Source of the DNA: Acanthaster planci | Taxonomy: Eukaryota > Echinodermata > Asteroidea > Valvatida > Acanthasteridae | Assembly (NCBI RefSeq): GCF_001949145.1 | Contig: NW_019091356.1 | Coordinates: 1,439,212-1,503,211, forward strand | Reading direction: 5' to 3' | DNA: 64,000 bases | Shown here: positions 1 to 11,300 of the stretch, in pieces | Position numbering within the stretch: position 1 is the first letter of the stretch | Layout: each line of letters opens with the position of its first letter | The notes under the pieces: model-generated | Told to the model about the DNA's origin: nothing | Databases searched by the model: none | What the model saw: only the letters and a program-made list of their open reading frames with translations | Translations under genes and position numbers: made by a program

Positions 1-448
1 GTCTGGCTTCCCAACTCGCAGACTGTGACTCACCGATGTGGTCAGTGGGTCAGGCCAAAATTATATACGAGCAAGGACTTGACGCAGTCAAATCATTCCG
101 GCCAGTCTCAAAGAGAAAGCTACCATCATCGGACCACTTCTTGAAAGGACGGTCATTTTACCCCTATGAGTCTTCTGTGTCTTTGTGAGGGTGGAAATTC
201 CTTGTCCACCTGGAGATGCTTCACGGCCTGTGGTGGAGAATCACCAGAGACTTAGATCTGATCTTCTGAGAGGCTGGGTTATCAAGGATTTCTGGTGAAT
301 CCAGAACCTGTAACTAACAGGTGTACCATTGTTGCACTACTTGTGGAGATGATACTTGGCTACGGCCCTGGGCTTAGGGTCCACGTTGGAAAAGGAATAG
401 CCCCTAGAGTGGCTATTATGAATACATCTTTGACTTGGCTTATCATAT

Positions 449-681
449 NNNNNNNNNNNNNNNNNNNNNNNNNNNNNNNNNNNNNNNNNNNNNNNNNNNN
501 NNNNNNNNNNNNNNNNNNNNNNNNNNNNNNNNNNNNNNNNNNNNNNNNNNNNNNNNNNNNNNNNNNNNNNNNNNNNNNNNNNNNNNNNNNNNNNNNNNNN
601 NNNNNNNNNNNNNNNNNNNNNNNNNNNNNNNNNNNNNNNNNNNNNNNNNNNNNNNNNNNNNNNNNNNNNNNNNNNNNNNNN
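449..681. other. assembly gap, 233 bp of N
   Basis: This is a continuous run of N. The irregular length suggests a size-estimated scaffold gap. Open frames crossing it have no meaning. Confidence 0.99.
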
Positions 682-1516
682 GTCCTGTGAGTTGTTAGGC
701 TGCCCCCCAGTCTGGTCAACCACCTTGAGTGATTTCACAAACCCTCTGAGCTTGCCCTCAGCGTAATTAATTACTGGGAAAGTGGGAAAAAATGCAAGGA
801 AAGAGGCAGAAGAGTTTGAGTTTTAGATTGGGCGCTGAAGGGAGAATGGGTTTTGTAGTCACTGTGGAAGGTGAAAGGGGTTGAAGTTTTTCGCACTTGA
901 CCATCCCGGCCAGCCTGTTGCAGTCATCAGGTAGAGTCCCTCGGTGATTGGCTCTGTCCTTCCTTAATCCCCTGTGAGTCAACCGTGGTCATCCATATCA
1001 ATTAACACCTATACGTGTTGCTTCCAGTGTGTCCTGTTATTTAGGGGAGAGGAGAGAAACTTATCACCCCAGGGACCTGACAGACCGGTGACCAGAGAAG
1101 TCAAATCAATGTCTAGTTTTTCTTTTTTCTCTCTCTCTTCAAATCTCTGCCAACTCATCCCTGGAGACATATCACCTGCAGGGTTTCCAAATTGTCTCTG
1201 ACACTTATTTTCAGGATTTTAGGGAAGGAGTTGGGGGAAAACGTACCCACCGGGAGAGCTCCGGTTGCATGCTCTGGGGCGATCTCTGCTCCATTGCCTT
1301 TGACAGTTCGAATCGCTCTTGACGCCGAGGGTCGGGCTTTAATTTGGCTCACGCACACACTTCCACAAACAAATTAATCCAACCAGTTGGAGCTTAATAT
1401 TCTCTGCCAATACTTTAATTTCCACTTAAGATTGGCAGTGTGATGTATGAGGGATATAAGCAGTGTTGGATACTGGCAGGTTTCCAAAAAGTTTGATACC
1501 TGTCACGTTTTTCAGG

Positions 1517-1982
1517 TAGGACTGTGCCAATTATCTGAATATCTGAATATTCAATCGATTGTTGAATATTCAAATATTACTTTCCAAATTTGAATATTCA
1601 AATGCAAAATTCATGAATAGGAAGGAAGAATTTACTTTTGTTTTAAGTGAGAAAAATTGCACTGTGGAGGCTTGTTTCAAGCACATTCAAATGAAAATTG
1701 ACAGAAATCTTACTATTAAAAAGTAAATTATACATTAAAAGATTTTCAAGTAATAGAAATATTCCACAGGGCAAGGTGTATTTTTCGTCTTGCTGAATCG
1801 TGGCTGGAGATACTCCTGGACATGTAGTGGTTATAATGTGCATGGTGTGCATTATTGCAACAGATTTTAGATATGGTTTGTTCTTCAACAATCTGCCAGT
1901 TAGTATGACTGAATATTTGGATATTCAATCAAATTGAGGTAAAATATTCGAATGGTGACTTATTCGAATTGACTTAGTCCTA
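1517..1982. mobile_element. AT-rich inverted-repeat element, possible hAT-type MITE
   Basis: The left edge (TAGGACTGTGCCAATT, 1517-1532) and right edge (1967-1982, reading TAGGACTAAGTCAATT on the opposite strand) match at 13 of 16 bases. Inside each edge lie variants of GAATATTCAAATATT. About 470 bp with no coding potential fits a non-autonomous DNA transposon. Superfamily assignment to hAT rests only on the style of the ends, and I did not find a clean target-site duplication. Confidence 0.5.
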
Positions 1983-2275
1983 TTATCAGATAGGAATAAA
2001 GTAGAAACTTCCAACATTGAGTATTCATACCCCATGCAAACATATCTTGATACTTTTGTCGTACTGGTTGTAAAGAGCTGTTAAGTTTGAAGCCAATGGA
2101 TCATGCCTACAAAGTAGTTTATAAAATCCTGTTTTCAAAGGGAAAAACAGTTGTAATGAAGAATGTGTACAATAAACAATGTTTCATTACTCTTTTGAGC
2201 AGAGTTTCAACTGTTCATGTTCAAGGAGAGTCACATTAGTCTGAGGATCTCTCCTATCAAATCTTCTCCCTTCAG

Positions 2276-2374
2276 GACAAGTGTTGCAACTACATTCGGG
2301 TCCTGTTGCTTCGAGGGGAGCGGGTCTTTGTCTGTGGTACCAATGCCTTCTCACCGGCATGCACATGGAGACAG
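2276..2374 (+). CDS. sema5: sema5 exon 1 of window: sema domain, CGTNAF segment
   Basis: This 99-nt exon has phase 0 at both ends and encodes residues 1-33. The acceptor is a pyrimidine-rich stretch ending TTCAG at 2275 and the donor is CAG/GTACAC at 2375. It encodes NYIRVLL followed by VFVCGTNAFSPACTWRQ, the hallmark early sema-domain strand pair in which CGTNAF is nearly invariant. A CC pair (residues 3-4) precedes NYIRVLL; the family normally has one Cys there (EECQNYIRV in human SEMA5A), so the other is extra. The preceding exon, which should carry the signal peptide and first blade, is not found upstream. Confidence 0.95.
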
Positions 2375-5300
2375 GTACACCATTAACTGCATCATATTTG
2401 ATATTATTCAGTTCTGTTTGATACAATTTAAGAAAATGCAATGATTTTAATGATTTTTTTATGCTGTGTAGAGCTGTGAACAACTTCAAATCTTAAGTTT
2501 TGTTTTTCAAAAACCCTATGGTTTAATTTATTGAAATTGAAAAAGAAATTGGCCTTGTATTGGAAAATATTTAATTCTGCCCCTAGAAATGGTGGAGACT
2601 TATTTGTCATACAGTTCATAAACTTTATTTTAAAGATTGTGTGTCCATCTTTGACTCTTCCCTGACAGAAATCCAACCTAAGTGCGATTGAGGAGAGTGT
2701 TACAGGTATTGCCCGCTGCCCCTATGACCCCAGCAGCAACACGACGGCGCTTTTCACACGAGATGGCGACTTGTACAGTGCCACTGTCATGGACTTTACG
2801 GCACGCGACCCCGTCCTGTACCGCACCCTTGGCAACTCGCGGCCATTGCGCACGGCCCAGCTGAACTCCAAGTGGTTGAATGGTGAGTAGCAATCCTCTA
2901 TAGATGCTTTTCACGGTAGCCATCTTGTAGGGCAGTTCCACAGGGAAACCTCCTTTATGCTTACCCTGAGGAACAAAAGCATACACCTGCAGGATGGCAA
3001 CCATACAAACATTAGACACAAAGAAAAACTTGACCACTTCCTGCTTGGTTGAATTTGCATGTGCGGGGTGAGTTCCCGGGGGATTTTCAAGATTTTCCAT
3101 TTTCAAAATTCTTCAATAATTCACAACTTCATTGACTAGACCTTTACACCCACATGAATGACTGTCTGGTGGCTTCTCTAATCTGACAGGCAACCTCCAT
3201 TGACACCCAAGTATTTCAGCCAGGCCTGCTGCCTAGTAAAGAGAGTCCAGATTGTGCAGTGGTGCATAATTTCCTTTGTTCCCAAAATAGGCCCAGTGCA
3301 TTGCTGAATGCCAGTGGCATCTTTTCAAATGCGGCCGGACTAGCGTGCAGCGGTACTGCATCGCTCATCGCAGGAGCACTGGAGTGCTTTTGGCCCCACT
3401 GATAATCTGCTGGCACTGAATGCCTCAAACAGTGGTATACTGTTTCAAAACAATGACGGATTACCTCCGCTAATGCCAGCTGAAAAATGGCAATTCCCAG
3501 CAGCTCGGTCTTTTGTTCCGAATACAGTCTTTTGTTACAAGGCCCAGCTCTTTTGTCCGATTTCATTTACCCCAGCTGCGCATACAAAGCCAAGGTGCCC
3601 GTTCCGGAAACCCTGGGGGCAGGTGGTTAAAAGGCAATGAGTTATAAGAAATACACATGTACGTAAAGCCCTGTCAGATGTCTCGCTTTGACCTGTGCTG
3701 GGATCCATCCACTGTCCTGGATGATCGAGGTTGCTTCCAGCACGAGTGGAAATGATGCACCCTTCCCCTTGCGAGACTTTGTCCCAGTTGCGACAATGCA
3801 CATTTTCAGTTTCATGTCTGAGTAATTGGGATTTCCTAGTCTGGTTCCCTGCAGGGGATGTTTTGACCACTGTCAAAAGTGCATTTCTGGATGTACTGCC
3901 AATTTAAAATTGAACAGCCATGGTGCAAACAATATTGTAGGCCTACAATTTTGTTCTAGCACCCTTGTTTTGAGAGCTCATTCTTATTAACCACTTGCCA
4001 CCAGGGTTTCCGGTACCGGACACGTCTTCTTTCTACACGTGACTGGGGTCTCCGAAATCAGACTAAGGGAACTGGGCCTTCTAACAAAAGACTGTACTCG
4101 TACCAAAAGACCAGGCTGCTGGGCATTAGCAACGTTTTTCACCCTCAATAGTGGAGATAATCCAGCCTTGTTTTCATACAGTGTACCACGGTTTTGGGAT
4201 TTAGCACAAGCGGATTACCATCAGGGACAAAAGCACTCCACCACTGCAGCGGTGAGCCACACATTACCGCTGCACGCTAATCTGGCCCCTATTGAAAGAG
4301 GTCAGCAGTGCACTGTGCCAGGTTTGTGAACAAAGGAAAATGACGTAACACCGCACAATCTGGGCTTTTTTTACAAGGTTGCAGGCCTGGCTGAAATACT
4401 CCATCATCAATAGATGTTGTCTGTCAGAGTAGAGTAGAAACCACATAGTCCTTTGTGTGGGTGTAAGTGTCCAGTAAATGAAGATATGAATTTCTAAAGA
4501 TTTTTGAAAACAGAAAAAAACAAAGAAAATTATCCCGTCCCAGCATCTTCAACATTCATAAATGCCCTGGTCCAAAGCGGTTAAGCTTTAATTCTAGGAT
4601 TTTATGATAAATGCCTCACGGAGGAGAGTCTGGTGCAAAAACACATCCATTTCGGATGACAGAAATGCCGTGTGTGTGTTTATTTGGGAGGATGGAAAAA
4701 AAAGTCAGATATTTTCATTAAAAAAAGCAAGTCAGTTCAAAGCCAATTTGGCTCACTAGGCCGTTGTTTATCTCTGGTTTCCTTGCCATGAAATGACTGA
4801 GAATATTTATATTCCCCTGGATGGGATGCCAGTCCATCACAGGTTGCTTTCCAGCTAATGCTGGTCCCTATTTATTGTCCTGGATGGAGGGAGGTGGGCA
4901 GGGGTGAAGGGGCTTCCCCAGGGCCACAGCATACTGCCAGCAACTGGATTCGAACCTCCAACCCTATGATTGCAGGCCATAGACCCTAACCGCTTGGCCA
5001 CATGCCCCCGATATTTTCATTGGCTTTACCAGTAAAAGCTCCGTGACTTTCTAGAGCTTGAGACAAAAAAGGAGGATTTGGGAGAAACAGCTTGTCTGTG
5101 ACTGTGTCCAATTTCTTGGCAAGGCTGGAAGTAGCCCGCTGGTCTGTGGAACCAACCAACCAGCAGCTTTGCACTTTTCCCATAGATTCACACATTATTT
5201 TCAGCTGCTAGCCAAGAGATTTGAATGCAGCCTGTACCCCAATCAACTCCTGAAGTAGTTGGCAGAGTAAGTGTTGCCTGGTTCAGCTACTTGGCAATGA

Positions 5301-8300
5301 ACTAGTTTCAATGTTTGGTAGTGTTTATTGAGGTTTCCTTCTTCCTTGTGAGTGCATTTCAACATGGATCACCAAGCAGTGTAAAAAAGCGGCAAGTTTT
5401 CTCATGGGCTAAGCTGTTAGGTTTCCTGAGTGCCAACGTAACTCTTATTGAATTGAAGAGACACCTGGTTATTTTGGCTCTAGGTCAAGTTACCCTTTAT
5501 GAGGCTTTTATTCAATGAAGAGTAACCTTTGAATTATTTTAAATCCTAATCAAGCCGACTTCCAGATAGATAGAGTGATATCCTTAATGGTAACAGTAGA
5601 GGGGAGAATGCACATGAGACAACATGTTGTAAATAGGCTAAACACAGAGTTGTAAACGAAGTTATTTAAAAACAGTTACCTGTGTTGGCCTGTGTGGTTT
5701 CACTTGATGTACCCTCTGTTGATGGTGAATGGAAAGTTGCAGGCTGATTTGGTTACAAACATTCCAATTTAGTGTATCACGAAAATGTATTGTTGCCTCC
5801 TCCTTTATTTTCACTGGCAGTTAAGTTTGTACCGAAGGTGGGGCAGAACCATTTTAAGATTTGACACCTTACTGGGGATTATGCCTGTGCTTATGCGTAC
5901 TTTCTGTTTGGCAGAATTTGCTTGTCAAACTGATTGCAAAAGTGCCATCAGTGGCTAGAAACTGTCCACCAAAAGGCGTGCTTCCAAAACTTGCAGATTT
6001 TGAAAACAAGACAACCACAGGGCAACAGTGGGCAGAAGAATTATTTGCTTATGCTGTAGGCCTCACAAAGTGGAAAGGATTTAATGCCACCCTGTTCTGC
6101 CTAAGAAAGGTGTCCATTTTGCCTGCTAAATTTTAGAAGAGTTACGGGCAGCTCACATGAGTCTAGAAGCATGAAAGTAAAAAGTGAGTTGTCACTCATG
6201 TGTAGTCATGGCCCGAGCGACAGCCTGGAAGGTAATGTGCAGTCCTGTGGGAACATGGGGGAGTGGCTTTTTGGGGGTTTGGTAAGTTTCGATCCTAATC
6301 TCTCAGCTAATCTAATCAGAGGGTGTAGTGGTCCGGTGTCCTGACCTACATGTGTGGTTTCGGTAAAAACAGCTCCCCATGTCCCTGTTTACAGAAAATA
6401 GGGGGGGACTCCTTTCCTGAGTGGCTGGGCATCTGACTGTTGACTTTGGTACAGGTGTTCGTGCCTGCAGCCGACAGGAATCTACCTGTGTCTGGCCTAC
6501 TTTCCTACTGCCTGAAGGTTACTATGCCTCTACTGCACATGCTTTCAAAAAGTCAGTGGGTTTTGTAATGTAGTTGTGATGCTTCAGGAATGCCATGTTT
6601 TTACAGTGTTTAAGTTTTGTTTTGGTCTCTGATTGGACTTTGCCAATTTGCAAAGAATTTTTCTGCAAACCTTGGTAGCATTCATCAGGCCTACATGATG
6701 TATTTCAGAAGAATCATAGTGAGGCGTTGGTGGTGCTTTTGTAGTTTGTTGTTGACTTTTATTGGCTCGAATCTAGTACAGTAGCGATAACCTGTGAACC
6801 AGAATTTTGCCTTGGAATGAAAACCCCATCAATTCTTATCTGCTTGAGTTGTCCTAACCACCAGCACGGTGACCATCACGGTGACATAACGGATTAACAG
6901 ATCGGCAGGGCATAACACAGGGAATACCCAGGAAATTTGGCTGTCCACTTGAGCCAGGGGGTTTAGGACGACAAAGTGCAGGGATTAATCCCTGACTGAG
7001 TCATATTGTGACATTCCTGACTTGTTGGACTATTTGAAACCATGGCTTCTTTGGCGGTGGATGGGGTGGGATTGAGGAGGGGAACAGCAGTTTGGAATGA
7101 CACTCGGAGGCTATTTGTGCGGTAGATCCCAGTGGCATGCATGTACAAGACAGGCTGAGATTTGCAGTTGATTGCAGAGTGGAGAAGCTCAAATTTGGCT
7201 TACATTGAGAAGGATGAGAGGGCTTAACTTACTTAAACACGTGCCGCTCGCCTGCCGTTCTGTTTGGCATGAATTGAACCAAGTCAATATTCAGAGAGAC
7301 TGTGATTACACTGTTGGGTTCCCTCCAGTAAAATGAATTGAATGTTCTCTTCTGTGCCACCTCGGTCTCAGAACGGAAGGACTAACCAGATAATTCATCT
7401 CCTTAAACTGGGTATGTCGGATGTTTCAAAGCCACCTTGCAGACGAATCACAAACGGTGGGGGTGGGGCTGGCTGGAACAGCGGCGAAGGAGACCCAAGG
7501 AGACCGCGCACTCGTCTGTGGGTACAGAGTGGAAGGAGAGGGGAAAAACGGTGATAGAAGTGCGACGGGAGGCACGCAGCCATTTGTATTTTGGGTAATA
7601 ACAGGAAATTTTCAATTTTCCCTGCCTGCTCTCCCGTGGGTCGACGTGCAGCTCTCGGCCGGTCATAATACAGCAAAAACAGGACTGAGCTTCAGCGGCA
7701 CATGAAGCGGCCTCACTCGCTTCCCCACCCCCACATCACTCTATGTTTTTGCTCTACCTGTGGCGGCTTAGACTAAAAGGATATCCTCCGTGTCCTTAAA
7801 GGAAGATCCATTTTCTCCTTGGCATTACCCTTCGTGTTCCTTCTAATTTATGAAAACCGATAACTAAGATTAAAGTTATATTTGTTTTCAGTAAAATTAT
7901 CATTTTCTTCAACACCCGAATGAAGCCATTAATGATTCCTGCATGTTCAACACTGAAAAATAACAAAATTGACTTTTTCGAAGAAAAAAGTGGAGTCAAA
8001 ATGCAGAATTATCTCCAAGTTCTTTTCGCATTTTTAAGCCATGAGAATATAATATAGACAACTGCGTGTGTACTTCAGAATCATCGCTACGAAGCAATGT
8101 GCTGCATGCCCAGAAAAGTAAAGGGCATAATTTGGTTAGCCCAAAGTGACCTTTTTTCTCAAACTGTCGAGTGTGTGTATTGGGGAGACAGAGCTAAATC
8201 TGAAGAGGAAAAGAAATAGTGCAATTTCATCCCTGCGTCTTAGTTTAGCGGGGCCGTCCACCTCGCATCCAGTGAATCATAGCAGATGGATGCGGCGTCA

Positions 8301-11300
8301 CCTGTTTCAAATGGATCAGTCGTGGAAGAATGTCCTACGCCGATACTGTTTTGCTGGCAGCACACACGTGGCGTTGTCATAAAACGGCGATTTCTTAATT
8401 GGACTGTCATTGGTTAGTTTGGGTTCTTCTTCATCAGTTCGGACATATTGCGTGTGCCGGGGATCGAGGCTATTTTGGATTGCGAACTGTTTAAATGAAA
8501 GAAGAAGGCTCCCCGGAAACGGCAAATCTCAGTGTGGTTTCTAAAAAGCCCAATCTTCAGATTTGCTGATTTGTGTTTCCACTCTGACCAGGACACGATC
8601 ATTGCTGAATTGTTCTAAAATTAGATTGAAGGGATTGATACAAGTTGTTCCAACATGAATGCGAGTCGGACGTTTTATGGCCTTGTTTTTCTGACAGAAT
8701 TAATAATGAAAGAAATACTAATTGAGTCAGTATGTCAGCTCTCTGTTTTATGAAACAACTTATCAGGGGAAACTGACTAGGTTCTTACAAATGATTACAA
8801 AGATTACCAAAACATTTGATTGGAGGGGGACTCGAACCTGCAGCCTCCTGAATACCTTACCAGTGCTCTACCAACTGAGCTATCCAGCCCTATGTTGGTG
8901 ACTCTTCCCATTTTCAATATCTTTGGTTCGGGGGCACTCTGTTTCCAATCACCCCTACTCTGAGCAAACTCAATGAACTAGGATGAGGGCATCAAAAGTC
9001 CTTTTCTGATTCACTTCCACATCTGATGACAAGATGACTCGACTGTGAATGGAAAGTGCATTATTGCGCCAAACATGCTCAACTTACTTCAAAACTGGGC
9101 CACTTGGCTATTTCCGTAAACTCCAGAACAGGCACATCACCGAGTTTAACTTCAGTGGGCTGTGAGTAAATGAACTATTTCCCCAGAAAAGTCTGCAATC
9201 ACTAGACAGCAATATTCAACCTTTTGTCATCTCTATTGACCTGTCATTAACAAATATTTCTTTCAATCAAAACTCTTGACGTTAAAGAGATTCTTTTTTT
9301 TTCCTCATATACATTTGTTCTTGAAAATTTGAAAATTCACTTGTTTAATGCAGGTTTTCAATTCAAGCATTTATGAGCATTAATGTTTCCTTGTTTTACA
9401 GAGCCTAACTTCATATCTTCGTATGAGATTGGGCCATGGGTGTACTTCTTCTTCCGAGAGAGGGCTGTGGAATTCTCCAATTGCGGCAGGGTGAGTTCTT
9501 CCATTTCTCTCCCCCCCCACTAACTCTCCAACACAGCCCCGTCACCTGCTTGTATCCTCACGCCAATCGAATGTTCCCTGGCATTTTGACGGAGCCCCTT
9601 TCCTTGCACGTGCACACGTGTGGTTGCGACAGCCCTGCGTAAGTGGAAACGGCTGTCTTTAAGTAGTCTTTCCTCCAGTGCTTCCTAGTGTTATTTCCAG
9701 GTAGATACACGGGTATGTGACTGTTGCCCTTGTTGCTGTTTGTTGGCTGTGTGGTGTCATAGACATTTAAGATGCATGTGCTGGTTGTGTTATAGTTGTA
9801 AGGTCTTTTAAGGGGGGACAGGCTGCCATGTACCCTTATTGTGATGGTTTTCCAAGTTTGCTCTGTAGGTTGTAGTGTTGTAGTACTTGTACTCATACTC
9901 GAGTACCTTTTTCTTTACTCATACTCATGAAAATGTTCTCGTATGTTTACTCTCGAGAAAAAATTAGTTGTACTCGTATCGAAGTACCGGTATTTGTACT
10001 CATACTCGTGGAAAAGAACTCGACTGTAGCACTGGGTAAAAGTTGAACATTCTGGAAGCATTTAGAATACATTCTTTGTGAAATTACTGAGCAATAAGTT
10101 TCTTTATTTTGAGGCATTGTTTGTCAATGATGTGAGCTCTGTCAGAGTCCAAACTGGAGAATTTGGGGGGGCATACAGAAGTGGTAAGGTTAGTTGCGAG
10201 GTCTGTGCAGCTTTCAGTACGCTGCAGATATTTAGTCGAGGAAATCATTATTGATGGCATAGTAAGATCAAATACTGTGCAGTTTGTAATTGGAGCAGGT
10301 CAGTGTCTGTACGTGGCCCTTGGAGTTGGAGCAGGTAAACCAGTTATGTGGCCAACAAGTAGAACCATTGAATCCTGTGCAGCAAGTTGTAGTCAATTTC
10401 AGTTGCTTAGTCAAACTCTGGGTCAGTTTGAACTCTGAGCACCTAGTGTACTCCATCCATAATAATACTAAGGGTGGAACATTTAGATGTTTAAATGAAA
10501 AAAAGATCCAAATCCGTTTCCTGATTTTCCCAAACATTGAAACGGAACTTTGGCTCTGTTAGAGCTTTGACGTTTTGATTGAAGCAATCTGGCATTCATT
10601 TCTACCTTAAACGTTGCCTGTAAAACGTAATCTGATTTTCAGAACACTTTACTGCTCAGTCATTATCAAAGGAATACCACGAATTCATTACTGGAACTGT
10701 GTATCAACTATTTACATTGTATACAATTTGTTGTGTTTAAAGTTTTCAATGACTCAGTGGTAAAGGTGGGATGTTTAAAAGGTACGGGATAGTTTCCTGA
10801 ACGTTTTCCAAATTAAACGTAAAATTTCCACCCTTAAATACGTAGTACTTAAATAATGCTTTGCAACCTATGAAAAGCACTTTCACGAATATAACCTCTG
10901 TGTACCTTGACTTGAGATCAGGTTTTGTGCAACAGCTTGAGATCAGTGGTATCCTTTCTCTGTGCTCACAGGGACTCATTTAGGCCACTATGGGGGGCAG
11001 ACAGACAGTCAGTTGTGAAGTTTGATGCCCAAGAAAAACAGCCACCACGGTACTCTTTGGGTTCAAACCCCGATACCATCACAAGTCAAACACTGAACCA
11101 AGGTACTCGGTACACCATCAACCCATCTACACTGGGACATCATGTCCAGGGGACATCATGTTTGGGAATTGTCATTATCTTTAGTGTGATAATCTAACTA
11201 GGGATTGAAGGAGTTCATGCTAGGGGGAATGGATGTAAATGTTCCCCCTCCTGGGATTGAGTGTAGGAAGTGGGCAAACAAGATGGAACGTGCTGCAAGG

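Larger units (their letters stand above)
1..2275 (+). other. upstream intron or flank with an assembly gap
   Basis: There is no recognisable exon here. The exon expected before 2276 should encode the first sema blade and end with a phase 0 donor; I found no matching stretch on the + strand. The 233-bp run of N could hide one. Otherwise the stretch holds an AT-rich inverted-repeat element (1517-1982) and unremarkable sequence. It is most likely intronic because exon 2276-2374 starts at a 3' splice site. Confidence 0.7.
2883..9401 (+). other. intron 2 of sema5 (6.5 kb)
   Basis: It contains an inverted pair of TTAA-ended repeats (3211-3630 and 3987-4584), a full-length SINE (4720-5009) and a tRNA-like element (8818-8889). 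From about 5022 to 8817 and from 8890 to 9401 I see no coding exon, RNA gene or clear repeat structure. Confidence 0.85.

Noticed and set aside
295-738. Open frames spanning the N gap on both strands
   Set aside because: They exist only because N codons do not produce stops; the real sequence on either side shows no coding signal.
4039-4329. Similar open frames at 4039 and 29457, which could suggest a conserved coding gene
   Set aside because: Both lie in copies of the same MITE; similarity reflects the DNA repeat, and the frames differ in length and are broken in the third copy.
5861-6136. 91-codon + strand frame that looks protein-like in composition
   Set aside because: It has no matching family, and its phase and position do not fit a sema5 exon between exons 2 and 3, whose junction is already exact.
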